From: an uncultured Eggerthella sp.
GTDB taxonomy: Bacteria; Actinomycetota; Coriobacteriia; Coriobacteriales; Eggerthellaceae
Length of the DNA: 53,841 nucleotides
Assembly: GCA_902464295.1 (NCBI GenBank)
Contig: CABQIW010000009.1
Coordinates: 1-53,841, forward strand
Direction: 5' to 3'
Numbering within the stretch: position 1 is the stretch's first letter; each line of letters opens with the position of its first letter. Below the pieces are notes generated by a model. It had not been told where the DNA came from. It made no database searches and saw only the letters and a program-made list of their open reading frames with translations. Of the stretch, positions 17,207 through 26,287 are shown one piece after another. The position numbers and the translations under genes were made by a program.

Positions 17207-18340
17207 CTACGCTCCAGCAGAAGGCATATTCAGCTTGAAGACATCAGCGAACGCGCGAGCGAGCGCAGGCGGATAGTGCCACGTGGGGCGCTGCGGATCG
17301 ACCATGTTGCGCACGAGCACCACCGTGCCATCCTGCTGGATCTTCTGAATATCCTCATACGTTACTTCTACTGAGCGAATGTTCGCGGAAAGCGGCTTGC
17401 CTTCCCTGTTCTCCTGGTGAGCGCTCGCAAGCGCACCCGAACCAGCGATAGCCTCGAAGCTATCCTGCAGCGCTTGCCGTGGCGCGATCTTCTCCGTGCT
17501 GTGAATGAGCACATAGTCGAGATTGCGCCCGATGCCGTGGCGGCGCAAGGCATCGACATGCTCGATGGCTGAAAGGCCCCAAGTCTCACCTTGTTGATCG
17601 GCAAGACTGCACACGAAGATAGTCTTGGCCTTCGAGCGCTCGATCGCTTCGGGAATGCCAGGAACGAGCAAGTTCGGAATGATCGAGGTGAAGAGCGAAC
17701 CGGGCCCGAGCACGATGAAATCCGCATCGTAGATCGCGCGAATAGCCTCAACATAAGGCATCGGTTGACCAGCCGATTCGAGCCAAACCGTATCGAGCGC
17801 CGTTTCCGACTTGCACGCGGTCGCTTGTCCGTGAAGCGTGCGCCCATCAAGCGTGCGCGCGTTGAGCACCACATTGTTGAGCGTGGACGGATAGACCCTG
17901 CCTTTGCTGCCGAGCAGCTTGCCGCAGATCTTCACCGCCTCAGGGAAAGAACCAGTTGCTTCCTCGAGTGCGGAGAGCATGAGGTTGCCGAGCGTATGAT
18001 TGCGCGCGAATTCGAAGCGATATTTGAACGCTTTAGTGAACGGATCATCGGGGTTCTCGGCGAATGCAGCAAGGCATTTGCGGATATCACCTGGTGGAGT
18101 GACCTTTGCTTCAGCGCGCAAGATGCCCGTTGACCCGCCGTCATCCGCCATGGCCACCACCGCCGATGTCTGGATGCCCATCGAAAGCAAGGTGCGGATC
18201 GAGACCGGCGCACCCGTGCCGCCACCGATCACGACCGCCTTCAGGTCGTTGTAGCCATGCGGGAATTGCGTATCGATGCGGTCGATCGCCTGAAACATGG
18301 ACGTGAGCGTGGGCTCTTGTTTGAACGCCTCGCTGCTCAT
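17207..18340 (-). CDS. yvcK: YvcK/GlmR family gluconeogenesis factor (CofD-like)
   Basis: 377 residues, CofD/YvcK fold. The nucleotide-sugar binding start VVIGGGTGAPVSIRTLL (about 36) and VVAMADDGGSTGILR (about 62), plus PPGDIRKCLAA, NHTLGNLMLSALEE and LGPGSLFTSIIPNLLVPGIPEAI are typical. In Bacillus and mycobacteria the protein binds UDP-GlcNAc and balances carbon flow to cell-wall precursors. It overlaps rapZ by 4 nt (ATGA) upstream and is followed by whiA. Confidence 0.94.
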   Translation of the reverse strand: MSSEAFKQEPTLTSMFQAIDRIDTQFPHGYNDLKAVVIGGGTGAPVSIRTLLSMGIQTSAVVAMADDGGSTGILRAEAKVTPPGDIRKCLAAFAENPDDPFTKAFKYRFEFARNHTLGNLMLSALEEATGSFPEAVKICGKLLGSKGRVYPSTLNNVVLNARTLDGRTLHGQATACKSETALDTVWLESAGQPMPYVEAIRAIYDADFIVLGPGSLFTSIIPNLLVPGIPEAIERSKAKTIFVCSLADQQGETWGLSAIEHVDALRRHGIGRNLDYVLIHSTEKIAPRQALQDSFEAIAGSGALASAHQENREGKPLSANIRSVEVTYEDIQKIQQDGTVVLVRNMVDPQRPTWHYPPALARAFADVFKLNMPSAGA

Positions 18341-19290
18341 TTGGTGGCTGCCTTTTCCGTATCGGCCAGCGCGATGTCGCGATGATAGACCGAAACGTTA
18401 TAGTCTTCCTCTTTCAGGATCTTCGCCGTCTGCTCTGCGAGCACCACGCTGCGATGCTGCCCACCCGTGCAACCTACCGCAATAGCCAGATGGTGTTTTC
18501 CTTCAGCCACATAACCCGGCATCACACAATCGAGCAGATTCTTCCATGAAGCCAAGAATGCCTCGGTCTCAGAATTGCAGAGCACGAAATCACGCACTGG
18601 TTCATCAAGGCCGGTAAGGACACGCATTTCGGGAATGTAGAACGGATTTGGAAGAAAACGCACATCAATGACGATATCAGCATCGACGGGTGCCCCATGC
18701 TTGAATCCGAACGAGTAAACGACCACGTTCAAACCTTCACGCTTGGTCTCGAGCGAATAGAGCTCGCGCAAGCGTTCGCGCAACACGCGCGTAGAGGTCT
18801 GAGAGGTATCGATATAAGAATGGGCGATCTTCGGCAGATCCTTATTGAGTTCTCGTTCACGTTCGATCGCTTGACCGATGGTGAGGTTGTTCTCCATGCT
18901 GAGCGGATGAAGGCGACGCGTTGCCTTGTAGCGTGCGATGAGCGTTTCATCGGTAGCATCGAGGAAGACCAGGCGGTATCCGATGCCAGCTTCATCGAGA
19001 TTGGCCAATTCTTTGACGAGCTGGTCATAATAGCTCTGCGTACGGATCGGGCAAGCGATGGCGAGCTTGCGCAAACCTTCATTCTGACCAGGGATGTTCG
19101 CAAGGCTCACGATGCTCATGATGAGCTCAGGCGGAAGATTATCGATGCAGAAGAACCCCAGGTCCTCGAAAGCATGGACCGCTTCCGTGCGCCCTGCCCC
19201 ACTCATGCCGGTGATGATGACAACGGTAGGCTCCACGCGTTCGCCTTGTTGCTCTTCAGTGCTCTTCGCTTCAGATGCTTGCTCAGCCAT
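18337..19290 (-). CDS. rapZ: RapZ/YvcJ family nucleotide-binding protein
   Basis: About 317 residues from the ATG at 19290, picked because AAGGA lies 9 nt upstream; the ATG at 19308 has none. Walker A is GMSGAGRTEAVHAFED, followed by FFCIDNLPPELI, the family hallmark. The C-terminal half has FGFKHGAPVDADIVIDVRFLPNPFY and CTGGQHRSVVLAEQ. In E. coli the protein controls glmS through small RNAs; in Gram-positives it is a UDP-GlcNAc/nucleotide binder of unclear role. It begins 4 nt after uvrC stops. Confidence 0.94.
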   Translation of the reverse strand: MAEQASEAKSTEEQQGERVEPTVVIITGMSGAGRTEAVHAFEDLGFFCIDNLPPELIMSIVSLANIPGQNEGLRKLAIACPIRTQSYYDQLVKELANLDEAGIGYRLVFLDATDETLIARYKATRRLHPLSMENNLTIGQAIERERELNKDLPKIAHSYIDTSQTSTRVLRERLRELYSLETKREGLNVVVYSFGFKHGAPVDADIVIDVRFLPNPFYIPEMRVLTGLDEPVRDFVLCNSETEAFLASWKNLLDCVMPGYVAEGKHHLAIAVGCTGGQHRSVVLAEQTAKILKEEDYNVSVYHRDIALADTEKAATK

Positions 19291-19294
19291 ATAT

Positions 19295-21232
19295 CTAGTC
19301 CTTATCATCCGGAGATGTTTCTAGCGTAGTGGTTCCATATTCTGCACGAAGTACCTCATAGAGGTCTTCTGCAACGCTATCAGGAACAATTCTAGCAGCT
19401 TTTATGTCGTCCAAGCTCGCCTGCTTGAGGTGTGAAAACGAACCGAAATGTTTGAGGATCTGCTTCTTGCGCTTCGGACCGATCCCCGGCACTTCATCGA
19501 GGATGGACGTGGTCATAGCCTTGCGGCGCAATTCGCGATGATACGTAATGGCGAAACGGTGCGATTCATCGCGCACCTGCTTCAAGAGATAGAGGCTCGG
19601 CGACCCACTGGGCAGCACAACCGGCCCCGTTTCCTGCCAGGGAACGAAGAGCTCTTCATCACGCTTGGCAAGGCCTGCGATAGGAATATCGGAAGCGCCA
19701 AGCTCTTCAAGCTGCCTGAGCGCCGCCGTAAGCTGAGGCTTGCCACCATCGACCACGATAAGATCGGGCTTCTGGGCGAAACGTTCATCCTTCATCTTCT
19801 CGGCGTTGTAGCGTCGCTCGAACACCTCGCTCATCATGGCGAAATCGTTCGCTTCTTCGGTCTCGAGCCGGATCTTGAAACGGCGGTACTGGCTCTTATC
19901 AGGCTTGCCGTTCACGAACACCACCATCGAAGCGACCGAATGCTTACCATGAATGGTGGAGATATCGAAGCACTCGATGCGCAAGGGCGGCCTATCGAGC
20001 GCGAGCGCACTTTCGAGCTGGAGCAGTGCTTGATTGATGCGCTCATCGTCATAGTTGCTCCGCGCTTTGTAGCGCATGAGCACATGGCATGCGTTCGTAT
20101 TCGCCATCTGCAAGAGCGCTGAGCGCTCCCCTCGCTTGGGAACGATGAAATTCACCTTGGCACCATAGGGACTGGCCAGCTTTTCGGTGAGCCATTCTTC
20201 GATGACCGTGCTGTCTTCGGGAAGCATTTCAAGAATGACCTCGTGCGGAATCGATGAGGTCTTATCGTAATAGCGCAGGATGAACATGCGCACCAGGTCC
20301 TCGAACGGAACGTCCTTGCCCTTGTTGAAGATGAATTCGTTCGTATTGATGACCTTACCGCCACGCACGTTGATGAGCGAAATACCCGCGATCGTTTCTT
20401 CACGGTAGATGCCGATCACGTCTGAATCGAGGTTGAGCGAAGAGACCGCGTGCTGTTTGCTCTCAAGCGAATTGATCGTATCGATGCGGCCTTTGATGCG
20501 TGACGCATGCTCGAAATCAAGCTCAGCAACGGCGGCTTGCATGCTCTCTTCGAGCTCATCGAGGAACTCCTTATGCTGACCAGAGAGAAAGCGCGCCACA
20601 CGCTTTACGAGAAGTTGGTATTCTTCCGGATCGATCGCACCGCAACAAGCACCAGGCCCAAGCCCCACATGAGCATCGAAGCACGGACGGTCGGAGAGCT
20701 CGAGTTCATCATACGAACAATTCTCAAGACGACGCTTAAGGCGACGCCATTCCGCACACGAAGAAGCGCAGATCGGCACGATACGACGCGTGATATCGAC
20801 AAGGTCGCGCGCGGCACGCGAATCAGTATAGGGACCGAAATAGCGCGTGTTAGGCTTATGGGCTTCGCGCGTGTATTTGATGGCCGGAAACACATCGCCC
20901 ATGGTAAGCGCGATGAACGGATAGCTCTTGTCGTCCTTGAAGTCCGCGTTGAAATAGGGCGAATACTGCTGGATGAGGTTCTTCTCGAGCACGAGCGATT
21001 CATGCTCGTTCTCGACCACGATATATTCGAACGAATCGATCTGAGAAACGAGCAGCGGGATCTTCTCACGCGTATCTTGGAAGTTCACGTATTGGCGCAT
21101 GCGAGCGCGCAGCTGCTTTGCCTTGCCTACATAGATGACGCGCCCTTTTTTGTCCTTCCAAAGATACACGCCAGGAAGCGCTGGCACGGAAGCAAGCTGA
21201 CGTTTGATATCTTCGAGCTTTTGATCGTTCAT
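19295..21232 (-). CDS. uvrC: UvrC, excinuclease ABC subunit C
   Basis: 645 residues, full length. It makes both incisions in nucleotide excision repair. N-terminal GIY-YIG domain (PGVYLWKDKKGRVIYVGKAKQL, about 19-40), the central UVR motif (about 205-240), and the C-terminal RNase-H-like nuclease (IECFDISTIHGKHSVASMVVF, DLIVVDGGKPQLTAAL, RDESHRFAITYHR) followed by a helix-hairpin-helix (DEVPGIGPKRKKQILKHFGS). First gene of the uvrC-rapZ-yvcK-whiA unit. Confidence 0.96.
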   Translation of the reverse strand: MNDQKLEDIKRQLASVPALPGVYLWKDKKGRVIYVGKAKQLRARMRQYVNFQDTREKIPLLVSQIDSFEYIVVENEHESLVLEKNLIQQYSPYFNADFKDDKSYPFIALTMGDVFPAIKYTREAHKPNTRYFGPYTDSRAARDLVDITRRIVPICASSCAEWRRLKRRLENCSYDELELSDRPCFDAHVGLGPGACCGAIDPEEYQLLVKRVARFLSGQHKEFLDELEESMQAAVAELDFEHASRIKGRIDTINSLESKQHAVSSLNLDSDVIGIYREETIAGISLINVRGGKVINTNEFIFNKGKDVPFEDLVRMFILRYYDKTSSIPHEVILEMLPEDSTVIEEWLTEKLASPYGAKVNFIVPKRGERSALLQMANTNACHVLMRYKARSNYDDERINQALLQLESALALDRPPLRIECFDISTIHGKHSVASMVVFVNGKPDKSQYRRFKIRLETEEANDFAMMSEVFERRYNAEKMKDERFAQKPDLIVVDGGKPQLTAALRQLEELGASDIPIAGLAKRDEELFVPWQETGPVVLPSGSPSLYLLKQVRDESHRFAITYHRELRRKAMTTSILDEVPGIGPKRKKQILKHFGSFSHLKQASLDDIKAARIVPDSVAEDLYEVLRAEYGTTTLETSPDDKD

Positions 21233-21277
21233 CTTCCCTATTCCCGAAACGACTCGTTAGAAACAGCGCAGCACTGC

Positions 21278-23311
21278 TTAGATATGATCGTCCAGATCGA
21301 GCATCATAAGAGAAACATTATCGCGAAGCTTCTTCGCTTCAGCGCGTGAGATATTCCCTGAGGCATAGTAGTCATCGACCACTTCAAGTTCGATCTGGAG
21401 CGCCATCCGTTGGATCGAATCACTGTTAGTGGTAGCCTGCTCCACCACATGATCAGCGCGTCCTGCATCGCTCTGCAAGGCGGCGAGCACTCGTTCGTGA
21501 GCGATAAGCAGCTTTGCGACCACTTCGCTCGGATAGTTCGGATTATCGACCAATGAATGAAGATAGCGGATCGCTTCCTGTTCGCAGATCATGCGAACCT
21601 GATGCTGCATAAGGTTCTCCTTCATGGATTCGTTATTGAGCAGTGCAAGAAAACGATTCTTCAGCTCGCGGAAGAAGCGAACGATGCTCATGAGCAACAT
21701 TTGGATCGAGAGGAAACGCTGTTTGGTGTGCGTGAGCAGATTCTTTTGGTGGAGCAGCGTGCGCAGATAGGCAAAACCCTCATAGGGATCGACGTTGCGG
21801 GCTTCAATATCTTCGATGAGCGCATTCGCCTGATGATTGATCACCTGAATGCGCAGTTGCGTTGAAGACGGTGGTTCGATATCGACCCAATCGCGGATCG
21901 TTGCGATGCGATTGTTATAGGACGCGACCACGAACTTGGTCGCGTTATCGTTCTCCGGCGTTGCCTCAACGAGCAATCGCTCGATGACCGTGCGCAGTAT
22001 CTCGATGCGCATGAGCAGGTTGTGTTCCCGTTCCTCTTCGTCTTCTTCAACATCCTTCGGTGCGAGCACAGGAAGCGCGAAGTTAGCCAAGAGCAGGGTA
22101 CAAAGGATAACGCCTGAAGCCAAGAAGATGATGAGCGAACGCTGCGGGAAGACCGAACCATCGGAGAGCAAGAACGGCATCGAGAAGATGATCGAGAGTG
22201 TGATCGCGCCCTTCGGGCCGCCGACCGTGGTAACGAGCGCATTGACGATGGTCTTCTTGTTGATCTTATCGCGCCGATTCGTGTCGGGATTCTTCGTGAT
22301 GAGCGACATCGCAAGCGCCCAGATCCAGCGTAAGACCACGATGAGTACCGTTATGAGCAGCACATACCCGATAAGTGCGAAGTTGTTGATGTAGACATCG
22401 TTCCACGTCGATTGCGTGGCCATGGGAAGTTGCATGCCCAAGAGCACGAACACGATGCCGTTCAGCGTGAAGCCGATCACCTTCCATACGCTCGAAAGGG
22501 CGATATTGAGGCTTGAGCGATACGGCGAGATCTTCCGCGTGTTGTACATCGACCAAAGGATGCCGCACGCAACGACCGCCAAGATGCCGCTCACGCCGAT
22601 GATCTCGGATACCAGGAACGTGACGAAAGGCATCGAAACTTCGAAGAGCACGTGGAACGTGGTGCTATCAAGACCAAGGTCGCGCACCTTCGACGAAATG
22701 AACAAGAACAGCACCGCAAGGAAGATGCCGAACGCGATGCCACCAACGAAGCTCACTGCAAAGGAAGCAGTAGCATCCGCAAGGGAGAACGCGCCCGTAA
22801 CTGCAGCAGCGATAGCGAACTGGAACGAAACAACGCCCGAAGCGTCATTCAAGAGCGCTTCACCTTGCAGGATGGCCCCTTCGCGCTTACCAAGCTGCGC
22901 CTCGTTACGCAACGACTGAACAGCGACCGCGTCGGTAGGCCCGAGCGCTGCACCGAGTGCGAACGCAGCAGCGAGTGGAATCGAAGGAATGAGCCAATTC
23001 ACCATGAAGCCAACGCAGAGCGTGATGATGAGCACGAGCCCGATCGCGAACGAGAGAATAGTTACCTTGTTATCCCATAAGTTCTTCTTGTTCGAATCTT
23101 TCGCATCGCTGAAGAGCAAAGGCGCGATGAACAGCACCAAGAAGAGCTCTGGTTCGATATTGATCTCGATAGGAGAAACCGCCAAAAACGCGATGATGAC
23201 GCCCAAGCCGATCTGAATGAGCGGCAGTGAGACCTTGGGGACGATCTGATCGAGGATAGAAGACAGGAGAACCGCAACTGCAAGCAGTAATATCAGTTCG
23301 AATGTTGCCAC
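21278..23311 (-). CDS. CPA1-family Na+/H+ antiporter with long C-terminal cytoplasmic tail
   Basis: 677 residues. Eleven to twelve hydrophobic segments occupy about residues 1-410, including the CPA1 core signatures FALGAALGPTDAVAVQSL and ALLNDASGVVSFQFA (the ND pair). Residues 415-677 are a soluble helical tail with no known domain. The protein exchanges cytosolic Na+ (or K+) for protons; ion choice is not readable. The start MATFELILLLAVAVLLSSILDQ forms the first membrane helix. It is upstream of uvrC by 45 nt on the same strand, possibly the same transcript. Confidence 0.85.
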   Translation of the reverse strand: MATFELILLLAVAVLLSSILDQIVPKVSLPLIQIGLGVIIAFLAVSPIEINIEPELFLVLFIAPLLFSDAKDSNKKNLWDNKVTILSFAIGLVLIITLCVGFMVNWLIPSIPLAAAFALGAALGPTDAVAVQSLRNEAQLGKREGAILQGEALLNDASGVVSFQFAIAAAVTGAFSLADATASFAVSFVGGIAFGIFLAVLFLFISSKVRDLGLDSTTFHVLFEVSMPFVTFLVSEIIGVSGILAVVACGILWSMYNTRKISPYRSSLNIALSSVWKVIGFTLNGIVFVLLGMQLPMATQSTWNDVYINNFALIGYVLLITVLIVVLRWIWALAMSLITKNPDTNRRDKINKKTIVNALVTTVGGPKGAITLSIIFSMPFLLSDGSVFPQRSLIIFLASGVILCTLLLANFALPVLAPKDVEEDEEEREHNLLMRIEILRTVIERLLVEATPENDNATKFVVASYNNRIATIRDWVDIEPPSSTQLRIQVINHQANALIEDIEARNVDPYEGFAYLRTLLHQKNLLTHTKQRFLSIQMLLMSIVRFFRELKNRFLALLNNESMKENLMQHQVRMICEQEAIRYLHSLVDNPNYPSEVVAKLLIAHERVLAALQSDAGRADHVVEQATTNSDSIQRMALQIELEVVDDYYASGNISRAEAKKLRDNVSLMMLDLDDHI

Positions 23312-23464
23312 AGATCTATCCTTCTTTTGCGTCGACTACCTTCTATACTAACGAAACAAGCCACCGATTCGCTGGTTTAATCCGTCCGCTGCGTAAGATT
23401 CACAAGTTTTCCCATCTTTACTTGCAAGAGCAGATTATTTCTATATAATCTTTTCTGCGCATAT

Positions 23465-23542
23465 GGTGGGTGTGGCCTAGTTGGCTAAGGCGCCAGATTG
23501 TGGCTCTGGAGATCGAGGGTTCAAGTCCCTTCATCCACCCCA
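23465..23542 (+). tRNA. tRNA-His (GTG)
   Basis: Acceptor GTGGGTG pairs with CATCCAC (one G-T pair), with an encoded extra G at -1 facing C73, the histidine identity mark. Anticodon loop TTGTGGC, T-loop GTTCAAGTC, CCA encoded. Confidence 0.93.
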
Positions 23543-23645
23543 GCGCGCTTTTTGAGCTTTTGTGGAGCTGCTCTATTTTTTGCTTGTGCGACTTCGGTCG
23601 ATAGCCTAAAATAGCAAAGCGCACAAACGCACATACATACGAAAC

Positions 23646-23721
23646 GGATCGTTAGCTTAGTTGGTAGAGCAGGGGACTCTTAATCCCAAGGTCCGGGGTT
23701 CGAGTCCCCGACGATCCACCA
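23646..23721 (+). tRNA. tRNA-Lys (CTT)
   Basis: Acceptor GGATCGT/ACGATCC, anticodon loop CTCTTAA (anticodon CTT), T-arm CGGGG/CCCCG, encoded CCA. The first anticodon-stem pair (27-43) is a G-A mismatch; the rest pairs. About 100 nt after tRNA-His; that gap has no other gene I can support. Confidence 0.93.
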
Positions 23722-23730
23722 TGAACTTTC

Positions 23731-23758
23731 AGGCTGGTCTCCCCCAGCCTTTTCTTTT
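23731..23758 (+). terminator. Terminator after tRNA-Lys
   Basis: Arms AGGCTGG and CCAGCCT with a six-base loop, then TTTCTTTT, 10 nt after the tRNA end. Confidence 0.75.
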
Positions 23759-23782
23759 GCCTTCCTGCTTATTGCAAGCCCT

Positions 23783-24973
23783 CTACTTGAGCGCGTAAAG
23801 CAGTGCGCCGTCTTCAGCGACCTGGCGCTCTGCCTTTCCCATATCGTAAAGATACTCAAGATATGAGAAGGCGATCGCAAGGCGGCGCACCTGGAGGATC
23901 GGAGGCTGGTCGTCCCAGCTGGGCAGATAGAAGTAGTACTTCTGCGCCAGTTCATTCACCGTAAGCGGGTTTTCCGCCTCGAGCATCGTGAACATCTTGT
24001 TGATCGGTCGATCATAGCTTGCGATGATCTTCTCGATGAATGCGTTGATGATCGGCGCACCGATGAGCGGCTCATGGTGACACATGAACACGCGCTCAAG
24101 ATCGAGCGACTTCAGATACGCGAGGTTCGCAAGGAAGCGTTGGAGCTGGCGAACATCAGCGGTGAAGGACATGATCCCGGGTGCTGTATCGAGCACATGG
24201 TCACCTGCGAACAGAATTCCCTTCTCGCGTTCGATCAGACAGAGATGCGATGCCGTATGACCAGGTGTCTCAATGACCTCAAGATGATAATCACCCACAT
24301 CGATCGCGTCTCCATCGCCAACGAAGGTGATCCGGTCCTCATACCCTTTGAACCGCTCACGGCGATTGACCAAACGCTCGATATAGAAAGACAACTCGCT
24401 CTCCCCTGCGCGCGCTACGCCCCATTGTGCGAGGATCTCCTGTACCGCATTCGGTCCGAACTGATGAAGCTCTTTCATGAAGACCTTCTTTGCCCCACGG
24501 TCCAAGCAGTAGGCAAGGTTTCCGTCGTGATCATCGTGCGAATGCGTGAGGAAGACATTCGCATCTTCCCAGGCCGTGCCTGTACGCGCAAGCGCTTCAT
24601 CCAAGAATTCAACACCGCACAGATCATACGCCCCAACATCGACGAATAAAGCACTGACCCCAGGATCAACGACCGCGAACTCATCGATACGATCGGCGAA
24701 ATAGAAGTTATCGATCGAGAAGCTGCTGTGGAAGATACCAGGAAGATCCTCATTCAAGAGGAAGTTCGTCACATAGCTGACTTCAGGGTAGACGATCGAA
24801 AGCTTCTTTTGAGAACCATCACTTGCCACATACGTGAAGCATCTTGCCTGCGAGGAATCGCTCTTCCCGATCGAATCGAGCGCATTGAATCCGCTTTTCG
24901 TTGTGTTGTCGATATGCAAACGCTCCTGTGCTTTACGTACGCCTGTATTCGTGGTGTTCTCTTCGTTGGTCAT
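23783..24973 (-). CDS. MBL-fold metallo-hydrolase
   Basis: About 396 residues from the ATG at 24973; a TTG six codons upstream is the alternative, and GGAG lies between the two. The metallo-beta-lactamase metal site is complete: THSHDDHDGN (HxHxDH, about residue 157), ETPGHTASHLCL, LFAGDHVLD and CHHEPLIG. A C-terminal helical/winged-like extension follows (about 320-396), as in the LACTB2/YycJ-like and RNase-type subfamilies. Substrate unknown. It stands alone between the tRNA pair and the divergent lipid kinase. Confidence 0.8.
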   Translation of the reverse strand: MTNEENTTNTGVRKAQERLHIDNTTKSGFNALDSIGKSDSSQARCFTYVASDGSQKKLSIVYPEVSYVTNFLLNEDLPGIFHSSFSIDNFYFADRIDEFAVVDPGVSALFVDVGAYDLCGVEFLDEALARTGTAWEDANVFLTHSHDDHDGNLAYCLDRGAKKVFMKELHQFGPNAVQEILAQWGVARAGESELSFYIERLVNRRERFKGYEDRITFVGDGDAIDVGDYHLEVIETPGHTASHLCLIEREKGILFAGDHVLDTAPGIMSFTADVRQLQRFLANLAYLKSLDLERVFMCHHEPLIGAPIINAFIEKIIASYDRPINKMFTMLEAENPLTVNELAQKYYFYLPSWDDQPPILQVRRLAIAFSYLEYLYDMGKAERQVAEDGALLYALK

Positions 24974-25212
24974 ATCTCTGTCTTTCTCCAAAACATGATG
25001 ATGGCGCGAAGTAGGAGCCGGCCCTTTCTTTGCTTGAAAGCAGGTGAGCTTACTTTTCGTGCCCCTTTTCGCAACGTGTCAATTCAGTTACCGATGCTGC
25101 TAAAAGCTATTTTAAAGAATGAATCTCTTACTATTGATTGTATACCAGCTGCTTCAGCAGTCACTCCTGTGCTGTGCACTACCCAATCAAAACGCGCTGA
25201 AAGGATCCTCTC

Positions 25213-26145
25213 ATGTTCGGAAATACCCTTTTGATCGTTAATCCTCAGGCGCAAAGCGGGCGCGCGCGTCATGCGCGCGAAGAGATCGCGCATCTGCTCA
25301 AGAGCATCACCAATGTTACCCGTGGCCATTATTTCGAGGTGATCGAGACCACCCATCCACTTGATGCCGTTATCATCACCCATGAGTTAGGCGAGAATTT
25401 CGACACGATATTCGCGCTCGGCGGAGATGGGTTGGTACATGAAGTGGTGAACGGTCTCATGCAGATCGAGAAGGAGAAGCGCCCCACACTTGGCATCTTC
25501 CCTGCTGGGCAAGGGAACGATTTCGCCCGAAGCCTCAACCTTCCGCTCAACCCGCTCCAAGTGCTCGACAAGCTTGCCAACCTCGAGAAGAAGACCATCG
25601 ACATCGGCAAGGTCAACGACACCTACTTCTGCGAAACGCTCTCGTTCGGCGTAGATGCTGCTATCGCGCTTGAGACGATGGAGCGCCGCAAGAGGACGAA
25701 CAAGACCGGAACGATCCTCTATATCGAAAGCGGCTTCAATCAGATCAAGAACCATCTTAATGCCATCTCTGCCGAGATCGTGATCGATGAAAAATCTTAT
25801 GACGATCTCACGTTCTATACATTCGCTGTTCAGAACGGGCAAACGTATGGTGGCGGATTCAAGATATGCCCGCAAGCCAAGCTTGACGATGGCATGTTCG
25901 ATATCTGCTATGCCGCTCCCCCGCTCTCGAAGTTCGAAGCAGTGCGCCTGTTCATGAGAGCGAAGGATGGCAAGCACATACACGACCCCCACATCCACTT
26001 CCTTGCTGGGAAGGATATCAAGATCACCTTCAAGGATATCGTGCCTGCTCAGGTGGACGGTGAACCGATCCCTGCTTACGAATACGATATCTCGCTCATA
26101 CCTGAAGCCATCACAGTTCTCGAGCTTGAGGGCACCACAAGATGA
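25213..26145 (+). CDS. Diacylglycerol/lipid kinase family protein (YegS/DagK-like)
   Basis: 310 residues. The DAGK catalytic domain is clear: LLIVNPQAQSGRA (about 5), the nucleotide motif FALGGDGLVHEVVNGL (about 64), and GIFPAGQGNDFARSLNLP (about 94), followed by the C-terminal beta domain with GGGFKICPQAKLDDGMFDI and QVDGEP. Such enzymes phosphorylate diacylglycerol or other lipids with ATP at the membrane surface. Reads alone on the plus strand, ended by a strong terminator. Confidence 0.88.
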   Translation: MFGNTLLIVNPQAQSGRARHAREEIAHLLKSITNVTRGHYFEVIETTHPLDAVIITHELGENFDTIFALGGDGLVHEVVNGLMQIEKEKRPTLGIFPAGQGNDFARSLNLPLNPLQVLDKLANLEKKTIDIGKVNDTYFCETLSFGVDAAIALETMERRKRTNKTGTILYIESGFNQIKNHLNAISAEIVIDEKSYDDLTFYTFAVQNGQTYGGGFKICPQAKLDDGMFDICYAAPPLSKFEAVRLFMRAKDGKHIHDPHIHFLAGKDIKITFKDIVPAQVDGEPIPAYEYDISLIPEAITVLELEGTTR

Positions 26146-26184
26146 TCCCGCTCAAAGCGGCCGATTAGAAACCTCTCGAACACG

Positions 26185-26215
26185 AATAAAGCTCCCCAGA
26201 TCGGGGAGCTTTATT
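26185..26215 (+). terminator. Terminator after lipid kinase, also usable by gdhA
   Basis: Thirteen-base arms AATAAAGCTCCCC and GGGGAGCTTTATT with a short loop. Being symmetric, it can serve both the lipid kinase and the convergent glutamate dehydrogenase gene. Confidence 0.75.
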
Positions 26216-26287
26216 ACCCTAGTTGCTCTATGAGTAACGCGCAACCAAGATGCGCGTGCTTTAGTGCGCTTGAAACAGGGCTTAAGA

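Noticed and set aside
23543..23645. TTGTGCG/CGCACAA pairing between tRNA-His and tRNA-Lys
   Set aside because: Seven-base arms far apart in a low-complexity spacer; too weak to call a feature.
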